DNA from: an uncultured Alistipes sp.
GTDB lineage: Bacteria; Bacteroidota; Bacteroidia; Bacteroidales; UBA932
DNA: 36,049 nt
Assembly: GCA_900550465.1 (NCBI GenBank)
Contig: URSC01000019.1
Coordinates: 1 to 36,049 of the forward strand
Direction: 5' to 3'
Positions 14,633 through 22,365 of this stretch are shown here, in pieces. The notes beneath the pieces were generated by a model. That model saw only the letters and a list, made by a program, of their open reading frames with translations. It made no database searches and was not told the DNA's origin. Within the stretch, counting starts at the first letter, position 1. Each line of letters opens with the position of its first letter. The translations under genes and the position numbers were made by a program.

Positions 14633-16726
14633 ATGGGAAAGAAAAAGACAATGAAGCCGTATCTCGAGAGGGACATCAGCTGGATGTATTTCAATCGGCG
14701 TGTGCTGCAAGAGGCTTGTAAAGAGGAAGTTCCGCTCCTTGAGAGGCTGAACTTCCTGGGGATTTACTCCAATAATCTGGATGAGTTTTTCCGCGTCCGC
14801 GTGGCCTCCCAGAACCGTGTGGCCGAGTGGGACGGGAAGACCGGGCTGCGCGAGGCCAGGACGGCGGCCGTGACGGTCAAGCAGATCAACCGGCTCAACA
14901 GCAGGTATGCCAAGGATTTTGAGGTGGCGGTAAAGCAGGTCAACGAGGCCCTTGCGGAGCACAATATCTGCATTATCTCCGATACTCAGGCCGATGAGGA
15001 ACAGATTGCTTACATCCGCAACTATTATCAGGAGCATATAGACGGATACATCGTCCCTATATGGCTGAGCGCAGTGCGGCATCTGGACTATGAGACAGAC
15101 GAGAAGATATATCTGGCCGTCAAGGCCTGCCGTCTCACCCAGACCGGCAAGACAGCATACGACTACGCCTATTTCAGCCTGCCTGTGGACAGCTGCGGCC
15201 GTTTCGTCCGGCTGCCGGACAGAGACGGCAGGAGCTATATCATGTACATTGACGACGTGGTGCGCTGCTGTCTGCCCAAGGTCTTCGAGGGCAACGGTTT
15301 CATCTCATTCAGCGCTTATTCCTTCAAGTTTACCCGTGATGCGGAGATGGAGATAGACAATGACCAGCGCAGCGGCATCCTCCAGAAAATATCCAAGGGA
15401 CTTAAGAGCCGGAAGAAGGGAGAGCCTCTGAGATTTGTCTATGATGAGAATATGCCGGAAGACCTGCTGCGGAGGGTGCTCGGCAAACTGGACCTCGGCG
15501 AGAGGGACACCCTCCTGCGCGGAGGCCGCTACCAGAACCACAAGGACCTGATGAAGTTCCCCTCTTTCCCCGAGAGCGCCCTGAAATATCCGCCGATGCC
15601 CCCTGTCCGCCGTTCCTCCCTGGAGGGTCCGGAGAGTATATTGGAGCGCATCCGGAGGCAGGACAGATTCCTGCACGTGCCTTACCACAGCTTCGACACA
15701 TTTATCCGGGTGCTGCATGAGGCGGCCACCAGCCGCAATGTCAGCAGCATCAAGATCACATTGTACCGCCTGGCCAAGGATTCCAAGGTGGTCCGGGCCC
15801 TTATCGCCGCCGCCCGCAACGGCAAGAAGGTGACTGTGGTCATCGAGCTGCTGGCCCGTTTCGACGAGGAGTCCAATATGAACTGGTCCCAGAAACTGGA
15901 GGATGCCGGAGTGAAGGTCATCTTCGGAGTGGAAGGTCTGAAAGTACATTCGAAGGTTCTCCATATCGGCATGAAGAAGGGAGGGGACCTGGCCTGCATC
16001 AGTACCGGCAACTTTCATGAGGGCAATGCCCGGGCCTACACCGACTGCATCCTGATGACCTCCTCCCGCAGGATAGTCAAGGAGGTCGCGCAGGTCTTCG
16101 ACTTTATCGAGAAGCCCTATGCTCCGATTCAGTTCAAGGAACTCCTGGTCTCCCCGAATGAGATGAAGCGCAGGTTCATCTCCCTGATAAACGCTGAGAT
16201 CCGCAACAGGAAGAACGGCAAGCCGGCCTATATCCGCATGAAACTCAATCATGTCACGGATCCGGAAATGGTGGAAAGGATATATGAGGCGGCGTACGCC
16301 GGAGTGGAGATAGAGATGTCCGTGCGCGGCAACTGCTCGATAGTCACGGACAGGCTGCCGGGGAACTGCCATATCCGTATCAACGGGATTATCGACCGCT
16401 ATCTGGAACATTCCCGTATCTTCGTGTTCGCGGCAGGAGGAGAGGAGAAGGTGTTCATCGGTTCGGCCGACTGGATGCCCCGCAACTTAGACAACCGCGT
16501 CGAGGTCGTCGTTCCGGTCTACGACCCCACTATCAAGCAGGAAATGAAGCGGATAGTGGACTATGCCCTCCGGGATGTCCGTCAGGGCAGGACTGTGGAC
16601 GGCACCGGCGCCAACATACCGTGGACCTGTGACGAGCCGCTTGAGACCGGTTCCCAGCAGGCTCTGTACAGGTACTATGAGGAACTCGAGGCCAGGGAGC
16701 GGGAGTATGATGCCGGGATGGCTTAA
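14633..16726 (+). CDS. ppk: Polyphosphate kinase 1
   Basis: A 697-residue enzyme that reversibly transfers the terminal phosphate of ATP onto polyphosphate chains. The N-terminal domain starts KPYLERDISWMYFNRRVLQEA. The two catalytic-domain histidines sit in KVHSKVLHIG (H439, the autophosphorylated residue) and LEHSRIFVFA (H593). STGNFHEGNARAYTD and GSADWMPRNLDNRVEV are further phospholipase-D-like core motifs. ATG 14633 (MGKKKTMKPY) is chosen over an in-frame TTG at 14624; ATG 14651 is a further alternative. The exopolyphosphatase gene follows after 11 nt, giving a synthesis/degradation pair. Confidence 0.95.
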   Translation: MGKKKTMKPYLERDISWMYFNRRVLQEACKEEVPLLERLNFLGIYSNNLDEFFRVRVASQNRVAEWDGKTGLREARTAAVTVKQINRLNSRYAKDFEVAVKQVNEALAEHNICIISDTQADEEQIAYIRNYYQEHIDGYIVPIWLSAVRHLDYETDEKIYLAVKACRLTQTGKTAYDYAYFSLPVDSCGRFVRLPDRDGRSYIMYIDDVVRCCLPKVFEGNGFISFSAYSFKFTRDAEMEIDNDQRSGILQKISKGLKSRKKGEPLRFVYDENMPEDLLRRVLGKLDLGERDTLLRGGRYQNHKDLMKFPSFPESALKYPPMPPVRRSSLEGPESILERIRRQDRFLHVPYHSFDTFIRVLHEAATSRNVSSIKITLYRLAKDSKVVRALIAAARNGKKVTVVIELLARFDEESNMNWSQKLEDAGVKVIFGVEGLKVHSKVLHIGMKKGGDLACISTGNFHEGNARAYTDCILMTSSRRIVKEVAQVFDFIEKPYAPIQFKELLVSPNEMKRRFISLINAEIRNRKNGKPAYIRMKLNHVTDPEMVERIYEAAYAGVEIEMSVRGNCSIVTDRLPGNCHIRINGIIDRYLEHSRIFVFAAGGEEKVFIGSADWMPRNLDNRVEVVVPVYDPTIKQEMKRIVDYALRDVRQGRTVDGTGANIPWTCDEPLETGSQQALYRYYEELEAREREYDAGMA

Positions 16727-16737
16727 ACAGGAAAATT

Positions 16738-17685
16738 ATGACAGATATGATCAATAACGAAACAGTAGCGGACTACCGTGACAATGCGGTAACATACGCA
16801 GCGATAGACATAGGCTCGAATGCGGTCCGCCTCCTCATCAAGCAGCTGGAGGACGACCATCAGCCCCGTTTCAGCAAGGTGCTGCTGCTGAGGGTGCCTC
16901 TTAGGCTGGGCTTCGATGTGTTCTCCAACGGAGGGAGCATATCCGAGCGCCGCCGCAAGGACCTGGTGCGCCTGATGAAGTCCTACAAGCAGCTGATGAA
17001 GATTTACAATGTCTCCGACTACCGGGCCTGCGCCACCTCGGCCATGCGCGATGCCGCCAACGGACAGGATATTATCAGGGAGGTACGCAAGAAGACCGGC
17101 ATAGAGATAGAAATCATCGACGGACAGCAGGAGGCCCGTATGATCTACAACAACCACATCGAGAGCATGCGCGGCCGCCGCGGCAACTTTATGTACGTGG
17201 ATGTCGGCGGCGGAAGCACAGAAATCAACCTTATGGCTGACGGTGAGCTGATATGTTCCAAGTCATATAATATAGGAACGGTGAGAATGCTCAACGAGGC
17301 GGTCACTGACGGGGAGTGGAGGAGGCTCCGGTCCGATATGGAGGACCTGGCCGCGTCATATCCCGGTATCAGCATTGTAGGCTCGGGAGGCAATATCAAC
17401 AAACTGTACAAGCTCGTGGAGCGTCGGGACAAGCGGTATCCCCGTATGAGCGTCTCGTCTCTTCAGGCCCTTCACGACCGGTTGAAAGCTCTGAATGTAA
17501 GGCAGAGAATGGAGGAGTACGAGCTTAAGGCGGACAGGGCCGATGTCATTGTTCCAGCAGGAGAGATATTCCTGACCATAGCCTCCATCACGGGAGCCTC
17601 CTACATATACGTGCCCGTCATCGGCCTCTCGGACGGTATCATCGACGGCCTCTACACCAAGCATCTGGCCGAACTCAGCAAATAA
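16738..17685 (+). CDS. ppx: Exopolyphosphatase, Ppx/GppA family
   Basis: A 315-residue protein of the ASKHA phosphotransferase fold. The phosphate-1 motif AAIDIGSNAVRLLI is near residue 22, and the phosphate-2 motif YVDVGGGSTEI near 158, with SMRDAANGQDIIREV and GSGGNINKL as further conserved blocks. It hydrolyses terminal phosphate from polyphosphate; some relatives also act on pppGpp, which cannot be excluded. At 315 residues it is the short two-domain form without the C-terminal HD-like domain of the E. coli enzyme. It is transcribed with ppk and ends just before a strong terminator. Confidence 0.92.
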   Translation: MTDMINNETVADYRDNAVTYAAIDIGSNAVRLLIKQLEDDHQPRFSKVLLLRVPLRLGFDVFSNGGSISERRRKDLVRLMKSYKQLMKIYNVSDYRACATSAMRDAANGQDIIREVRKKTGIEIEIIDGQQEARMIYNNHIESMRGRRGNFMYVDVGGGSTEINLMADGELICSKSYNIGTVRMLNEAVTDGEWRRLRSDMEDLAASYPGISIVGSGGNINKLYKLVERRDKRYPRMSVSSLQALHDRLKALNVRQRMEEYELKADRADVIVPAGEIFLTIASITGASYIYVPVIGLSDGIIDGLYTKHLAELSK

Positions 17686-17704
17686 CCGCAGTACATAGCA
17701 CAGT

Positions 17705-17748
17705 CAAAAAATAAGGACCCGACTTTGTCAGCCGGGTCCTTTATATGT
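17705..17748. terminator. Bidirectional hairpin terminator between ppx and the OmpA/TPR gene
   Basis: AAGGACCCG (17713-17721) pairs perfectly with CGGGTCCTT (17733-17741) around an 11-nt loop. The plus strand continues TTATATGTTTG, and the minus strand gives TTATTTTTTGAC. It ends both convergent transcripts. Confidence 0.85.
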
Positions 17749-17766
17749 TTGCCTATTATGGTTCGC

Positions 17767-19425
17767 CTAGCGGATCTTGGCAAATTCGATGTCGTTCTCG
17801 GCACGTGCTGCGAGAGCCTCATCCTTGGAAGCAATCTCGAGAGCGGCCTTGGCGGCGTCAACATTACCCTGACGGGCAGCAATGATGGCCTTCAGGTAGT
17901 TCTTGCACTGGCAAGTAGCGTTGCCCAGAACCTTGGAGGCAGATGCGAGGTCGTTTGTCAGGATGTCGGAGAGAGCCTCGTTGAAGGAGCCTGCACCATT
18001 CAGCTTGGCGGCAGCGTCAGCATAGTTGCCGTTGAGGATGTCTACAACAGCGAGGTTGTACTGAGCCTCTTTCAGACCGGACTTCTTGAATGCGGCTACG
18101 GCTGCGTCGTTGTTGCCGTTGCGGAGAGCTACTACGCCGGCTGCATTATTATAATAGGTGTTGTTCTTGTCGGATACGCCTGCCAGAGCTTTGTCAGCCT
18201 CAGCTGTCTTGCCGAGAGCGAGGTAAGCTACACCGAGGTTGATCTTGGCGCGGTCGCTGTTGAACTTCTCGACGGCCTTCTGGTAAACGGTAACCTTCTG
18301 GTTGGCGTCCTTCAGGAGGGAACCGGCGCGGAGAAGAGCCTCCTCGTCGAGAATCTCGATGTTGTCGTTGACGAGAGCTACGAGCTCGTCGTTGGTGTAG
18401 TTGGTGAACTCTACGTTGGCGATGAACCTTGCGCGGCGGAGCTCAGGAAGGATGTCCTTCTTCAGGACAGTGTAGACCTGAGACATGTTCTTGATCTCTC
18501 TCTCGCGTACGGCGGGATCGCTGTACATCTCCAGGACGCGGAGGATAAGGTCGCGGTCCTCGATGTTGGAGTTGGATACGAGGGCCTTGAAGCCGTCCCA
18601 GTCCTCATCTACGTTGGTGGTGTTGACGGTGGTCTCGATGGCGATATCCTTGTTGTTGATCTTCTTGTTGAAGGCGTCGCTTGCAGTCTTGGCGCGCTTT
18701 GCGGACAGCTCGGCGTTGAAGTCCTCTTTTCCGTCAGGAGAAGCGTAGGCAACGATGTCGGTGCTTACGAGCTCTCTGCGCTCATCAGCCTTGATGCTGG
18801 CGAGGAACTCCTGGAAAGCCTTGATCTCGTCGCTTCTCAGCTGAGAAGGACGTACGGTGGCGCTGTTGATCAGATAGAGAATCTGAGTCTCGTTCTGCTC
18901 GGGGATGATGGCCTGGTATGCGTCGGGTGCGTATGCGAGGCTGCCGTCAGTCTTCACGAGCATGTAAGTGGTGTTGGCTCCGTCAGCCACCTTATAGGGT
19001 GCAGTGAAGGGGATTCTCTTATCTTTGTGGATAACGGTCATTCTGAGATCCAGATGTGAGTTCTCCATGCCTTCGGCATACTCGAACTCGAAAGTCTTCT
19101 TGACTGTGCCCCCGATTTCGGGAACTGTCTCATAGTTCTCGGTTACGTCCTCGCCCTGCAGCATAACGGGATCAAGAGCGACCTCACCTCCGTTGTAAAC
19201 GAGTACAGGTACGACCTCAACGATAGCTTTGGGGTGGAAGAAGTCCTCGGGGAATGTTACGGTGACATCGGCCTTGATGTTGCCGGCAATCACTTCGAGA
19301 ACCTGGGGATTGCTGCTGACAGATACTTCCTCGGCGCTTTCCGCCATTTTCTTGGGGCTACCGCAGGAGGTGGTGATGAACAGACCTGCTGCGGCAATCA
19401 TCAGTACGTTAAAAATCTTTTTCAT
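17767..19425 (-). CDS. Lipoprotein with OmpA-like region and TPR repeats
   Basis: A 552-residue envelope protein. The signal MKKIFNVLMIAAAGLFITTSC ends at lipid-anchor Cys21. Residues 40-150 look like a beta-rich domain. Residues 180-260 resemble an OmpA C-terminal peptidoglycan-binding domain: VAYASPDG then FNAELSAKRAKTASDAF, the NxxLSxxRA motif. Residues 340-540 are alanine-rich tetratricopeptide-like helices (KINLGVAYLALGKTAEADKALAGV and similar). Such lipoproteins tether outer membrane to cell wall or scaffold complexes; no specific function is recognised. It has its own -7 box, overlapping the promoter region of the divergent sigma-54 regulator. Confidence 0.75.
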   Translation of the reverse strand: MKKIFNVLMIAAAGLFITTSCGSPKKMAESAEEVSVSSNPQVLEVIAGNIKADVTVTFPEDFFHPKAIVEVVPVLVYNGGEVALDPVMLQGEDVTENYETVPEIGGTVKKTFEFEYAEGMENSHLDLRMTVIHKDKRIPFTAPYKVADGANTTYMLVKTDGSLAYAPDAYQAIIPEQNETQILYLINSATVRPSQLRSDEIKAFQEFLASIKADERRELVSTDIVAYASPDGKEDFNAELSAKRAKTASDAFNKKINNKDIAIETTVNTTNVDEDWDGFKALVSNSNIEDRDLILRVLEMYSDPAVREREIKNMSQVYTVLKKDILPELRRARFIANVEFTNYTNDELVALVNDNIEILDEEALLRAGSLLKDANQKVTVYQKAVEKFNSDRAKINLGVAYLALGKTAEADKALAGVSDKNNTYYNNAAGVVALRNGNNDAAVAAFKKSGLKEAQYNLAVVDILNGNYADAAAKLNGAGSFNEALSDILTNDLASASKVLGNATCQCKNYLKAIIAARQGNVDAAKAALEIASKDEALAARAENDIEFAKIR

Positions 19426-19471
19426 TTCAGATATTTTAAAAAGTTATTGTCCTTTTAATCTAAAGTAAATG

Positions 19472-19479
19472 CAAATATA
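19472..19479 (-). promoter_or_regulatory. -7 box of the OmpA/TPR lipoprotein gene
   Basis: TATATTTG on the minus strand, 46 nt before ATG 19425. It sits just outside the -33 element of the divergent regulator promoter, so the two promoters share the 19472-19519 region. Confidence 0.55.
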
Positions 19480-19486
19480 ATAATTA

Positions 19487-19519
19487 TTTGAGTTTTGACG
19501 ACAAAAAATGATAACTTTG
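19487..19519 (+). promoter_or_regulatory. Promoter of the sigma-54 activator gene, near-leaderless
   Basis: TTTG (19487-19490), a 21-nt spacer and TAACTTTG (19512-19519). The ATG at 19525 begins 5 nt after the box, so the mRNA is probably leaderless. This rules out the in-frame TTG at 19495 as start. Confidence 0.6.
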
Positions 19520-19524
19520 CAGAC

Positions 19525-20763
19525 ATGGAACTCAGCGAAATCAAAAACCGTTTCGGAATCATAGGCAATGATCCGAGGCTCAACAGCGCGATAGATACCG
19601 CGATACAGATCGCCGGCACCAGTCTGTCCGTGCTCATCACCGGTGAGAGCGGCGTGGGTAAGGAGGTGATACCCAAAATCATACATGCTTACAGTCCCCG
19701 CAAGCACAACAACTACATCGCCATCAACTGCGGAGCGATTCCCGAGGGCACCATCGAGTCCGAGCTCTTCGGACATGAGAAAGGCTCGTTTACCGGAGCC
19801 AACGAGGCGCGGAAGGGATATTTCGAGACTGCGGACAAGGGCACCATTTTCCTGGACGAGGTCGGCGAGCTGCCGCTTCCCACCCAGGCCCGCCTGCTGA
19901 GGGTGCTGGAATCAGGAGAATTCATCCGCGTAGGCTCGTCCAAAACGCAGAAAACCGATGTCCGCGTAATCGCCGCCTCCAACGTCAATTTCCAGCATGC
20001 CATCCGCAACGGCCGGTTCCGCGAGGACCTGTATTACCGTCTCAATGCCGTACCTATATTTATTCCGCCCCTGAGGGAGCGTAAGGGTGACATCCACCTG
20101 CTCTTCATGAAATTTGCCCTGGATTTCGCCGACAAATACAGGATGCCCGCAGTGAGACTAACCCCTGAGGCCAGGATTCTCCTTGAGTCCTACCGCTGGC
20201 CGGGCAATATCCGTCAGCTCAAGAATGTGGCGGAGCAGATTTCCATTCTGGAGAAAGACCGTCAGGTGACTCCGGATGTGCTCGTTCGGTATCTGCCTCC
20301 TGATGATCCGAACCAGATGCCGGTGCGTGGCTGCGACAGCGGTACGGCCGGCAATATCCAGGACCGCGACATCATCTTCAAGATGCTTTTCCAGCTCCGG
20401 GAGGAGATGGATGAGCTCAGGGCTGCCGTGACCGGGGGAAGGGTAATGGACACACCGGTAGCAGTCAAGCCTGCAGCGGAGGACCACCCCGTTCATGTGC
20501 TTCCGGTAAAGGTTTCCGATGTCCCTGAATTCCCCCATAAACTTTCTCATGACTATTCCATCACCGTGCCTGCCGCCGAAGTCGTGGATTCCGGCCTTGA
20601 GAAAGAAGAGGCGCCCCGCACCATTCAGGATGTCAGTGATGACATGATCCGCCGGGCTCTGGAAAAACATGAGGGACGGCGGAAGGCGGCAGCCGCTGAA
20701 CTCGGTATATCCGAGAGGACATTGTACAGAAAGATAAAAGAATTGAAAATTAATGATAAATGA
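19525..20763 (+). CDS. Sigma-54-dependent activator (NtrC type) without receiver domain
   Basis: A 412-residue AAA+ enhancer-binding protein. Walker A is GESGVGKE (40-47); the sigma-54 contact loop reads GSFTGA (87-92), an accepted variant of GAFTGA; Walker B is TIFLDEVGE (107-115). The R-finger region LNAVPIFIPPLRERKGDI and WPGNIRQLKN follow. Residues 260-360 are a variable linker, and 365-405 form a Fis-type helix-turn-helix (GRRKAAAAELGISERTLYRKIKELKI). There is no N-terminal receiver, so activity must be set by expression or a partner. Its TGA overlaps the ATG of lptE, placing it in an outer-membrane/secretion operon, an arrangement seen in other Bacteroidales. Confidence 0.92.
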   Translation: MELSEIKNRFGIIGNDPRLNSAIDTAIQIAGTSLSVLITGESGVGKEVIPKIIHAYSPRKHNNYIAINCGAIPEGTIESELFGHEKGSFTGANEARKGYFETADKGTIFLDEVGELPLPTQARLLRVLESGEFIRVGSSKTQKTDVRVIAASNVNFQHAIRNGRFREDLYYRLNAVPIFIPPLRERKGDIHLLFMKFALDFADKYRMPAVRLTPEARILLESYRWPGNIRQLKNVAEQISILEKDRQVTPDVLVRYLPPDDPNQMPVRGCDSGTAGNIQDRDIIFKMLFQLREEMDELRAAVTGGRVMDTPVAVKPAAEDHPVHVLPVKVSDVPEFPHKLSHDYSITVPAAEVVDSGLEKEEAPRTIQDVSDDMIRRALEKHEGRRKAAAAELGISERTLYRKIKELKINDK

Positions 20764-21272
20764 AGACTAGGAGATTTAGGCTTACTGCGCTTGCCGCCGT
20801 GGTCGCAGCGGCAGTGTCCGGATGCGGTATCTATTCTTTTTCCGGTACCTCCATACAACCGGATGTCAAGAGCATAGCCGTGGAGTATTTTCAGAATAAC
20901 GCGCTGAAGGTCAATCCTACGCTGGCTCCGTCCCTTTCGGATGCCCTTATCGACCAGTACAGGAGACTGACCAGCCTGGACATTCTGCCGGAGAACGGAG
21001 ACATGAATGTCTCAGGAGAGATAACATCTTATGATACAAAGCCTATGGCCGTGACGGCCGACGAGGTCGCCTCACAGAACCGTCTTACGGTAACGGTCAA
21101 GATTTACTTTACTAACCGTCTGCATCCCGAAGAGGATTTTGAGAAGTCCTTCTCGGCGTATGCGGACTATGATTCCAACCAGCTGCTGGATGCGGTGGAG
21201 TCCTCACTGTGTGACCAGATAATAGAGATACTGGTCGAGGATATCTTCAATGCGACGGTGGCCAACTGGTAA
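20760..21272 (+). CDS. lptE: LPS assembly lipoprotein LptE
   Basis: A 170-residue lipoprotein with signal MKTRRFRLTALAAVVAAAVSGC (lipidated Cys22) followed by GIYSFSGTSI, the conserved start of Bacteroidota LptE ('LptE family protein'). In the outer membrane LptE plugs the LptD barrel that inserts lipopolysaccharide. The middle section (ALIDQYRRLTSLDILPENGDMNVSGEITSYD and the later VTVKIYFTNR) matches the secretin/LptE alpha-beta fold. It overlaps the activator gene by 4 nt (ATGA), implying coupled translation. The LptD gene is not in the window. Confidence 0.82.
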   Translation: MKTRRFRLTALAAVVAAAVSGCGIYSFSGTSIQPDVKSIAVEYFQNNALKVNPTLAPSLSDALIDQYRRLTSLDILPENGDMNVSGEITSYDTKPMAVTADEVASQNRLTVTVKIYFTNRLHPEEDFEKSFSAYADYDSNQLLDAVESSLCDQIIEILVEDIFNATVANW

Positions 21273-21285
21273 AACGCAGATTATT

Positions 21286-21915
21286 ATGGAAGAGTATAGT
21301 CTTAAAGGTTATTCCATAGCCGAGCTTGAAAAACTGCTCGACACCTGCCCGTGGTTTCCTATTGCCCGTAAGGAACTGTTCCTCAAGATGTCCGCTATGG
21401 GTGAAGAGTACCGCAGGGACACCCTTCGCAGAGCAGTCCTGTATCTGTATCCGGATTACAGTGTGTTCCGTGAGGCTTATGTGCTTTCTTCAGCCGCTCT
21501 GGTCAACGAGGCTGAGCAGATGCCTGAACAGGTTTATGAACTGGATCTGAATGTAGGCGGAGAGGTTGAGGAAACCGTGTCTGAAGCTGAGCCCGTGGAG
21601 ACCGGTCCGGCGGCCGCTCCAGTGTTCCATAAGGAGATATATGTGGTCGGAGGGGATTATTTTATGCCGGAAGAACTGCGCAATGTCCAGAATCAGGATA
21701 TATCCTCGCTCGGAACAATGCATGATGCCGGGAGTGCGGGTGACAGTTCCGAATTCAATGACGGGGCATATTATACCGAGACACTGGCCAGGATTTACGC
21801 TGATCAGGAATTGTATGACAGGGCAAATGAGGTATATGAGAAACTAATTTTGCTATATCCGGAAAAAAGTGCTTACTTTGCAGCCCTTAAAAACGATATA
21901 AAGAAACATTTGTAA
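21286..21915 (+). CDS. Hypothetical protein with C-terminal TPR-like helices
   Basis: A 209-residue soluble protein from ATG 21286 (MEEYSLKGYSIAELEKLLDTCPWF). An in-frame ATG at 21250 lies inside lptE and is rejected. It has no signal peptide. Residues 95-150 are acidic and low-complexity. The C-terminal 45 residues (TETLARIYADQELYDRANEVYEKLILLYPEKSAYFA) form one or two tetratricopeptide-like helices ending in the canonical '-YPEKS-'. It stands 13 nt after lptE and 4 nt before secG. Proteins of this type occur at the same place in other Bacteroidales, but no function is recognised. Confidence 0.75.
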   Translation: MEEYSLKGYSIAELEKLLDTCPWFPIARKELFLKMSAMGEEYRRDTLRRAVLYLYPDYSVFREAYVLSSAALVNEAEQMPEQVYELDLNVGGEVEETVSEAEPVETGPAAAPVFHKEIYVVGGDYFMPEELRNVQNQDISSLGTMHDAGSAGDSSEFNDGAYYTETLARIYADQELYDRANEVYEKLILLYPEKSAYFAALKNDIKKHL

Positions 21916-21919
21916 AGTT

Positions 21920-22276
21920 ATGTTCATAGCAATTTTGATTTTGATAATCATCGCGAGCATCCTGCTCACCTTCGTAGTACTGATTCAGAACTCCAAGGGA
22001 GGCGGACTCGCCGCCAACTTCGCGGCCGGCAACCAGACATTCGGCGTGCGCCAGACAGCTGACTTCCTCGAGAAGGCCACCTGGACTCTGGCTATCATCA
22101 TACTTGCCCTCTGTATTCTGGCTACGGCTTTCACTCCTTCCAGAAGACAGGGTGACAACGCGGTTCTCCAGCGTCTTGAGCAGACCGGCACCAACACCGG
22201 TGCGCCTGAGTTCCCTACCACCCTTCCCGGTGGAGAGGCCGCTCCCATTGAGCCTGTTGAGACTCCTGCCGAGTAA
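21920..22276 (+). CDS. secG: Preprotein translocase subunit SecG
   Basis: A 118-residue inner-membrane protein with two hydrophobic helices (about 2-22 and 52-72). Between them lies the SecG loop LIQNSKGGGLAANFAAG followed by FGVRQTADFLEKATW. It supports SecYEG-SecA protein export. The C-terminal tail (75-118) is Pro/Glu/Thr-rich and longer than in E. coli, which is usual for Bacteroidota. It is the last gene of the operon, followed by a strong terminator. Confidence 0.93.
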   Translation: MFIAILILIIIASILLTFVVLIQNSKGGGLAANFAAGNQTFGVRQTADFLEKATWTLAIIILALCILATAFTPSRRQGDNAVLQRLEQTGTNTGAPEFPTTLPGGEAAPIEPVETPAE

Positions 22277-22301
22277 AGCGGACGCTGAGGCCTGTAGACA
22301 G

Positions 22302-22344
22302 AAAAAAGTCTGCCCCGCGCATGAGCGTGAGGCAGACTTTTTTT
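22302..22344. terminator. Bidirectional rho-independent terminator after secG
   Basis: AAAAAAGTCTGCC (22302-22314) pairs with GGCAGACTTTTTT (22331-22343) around a 16-nt loop, giving a U-tract on either strand. It separates secG from the convergent PspC gene. Confidence 0.9.
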
Positions 22345-22365
22345 GTACCCTGTGCCGCGCGAGTG

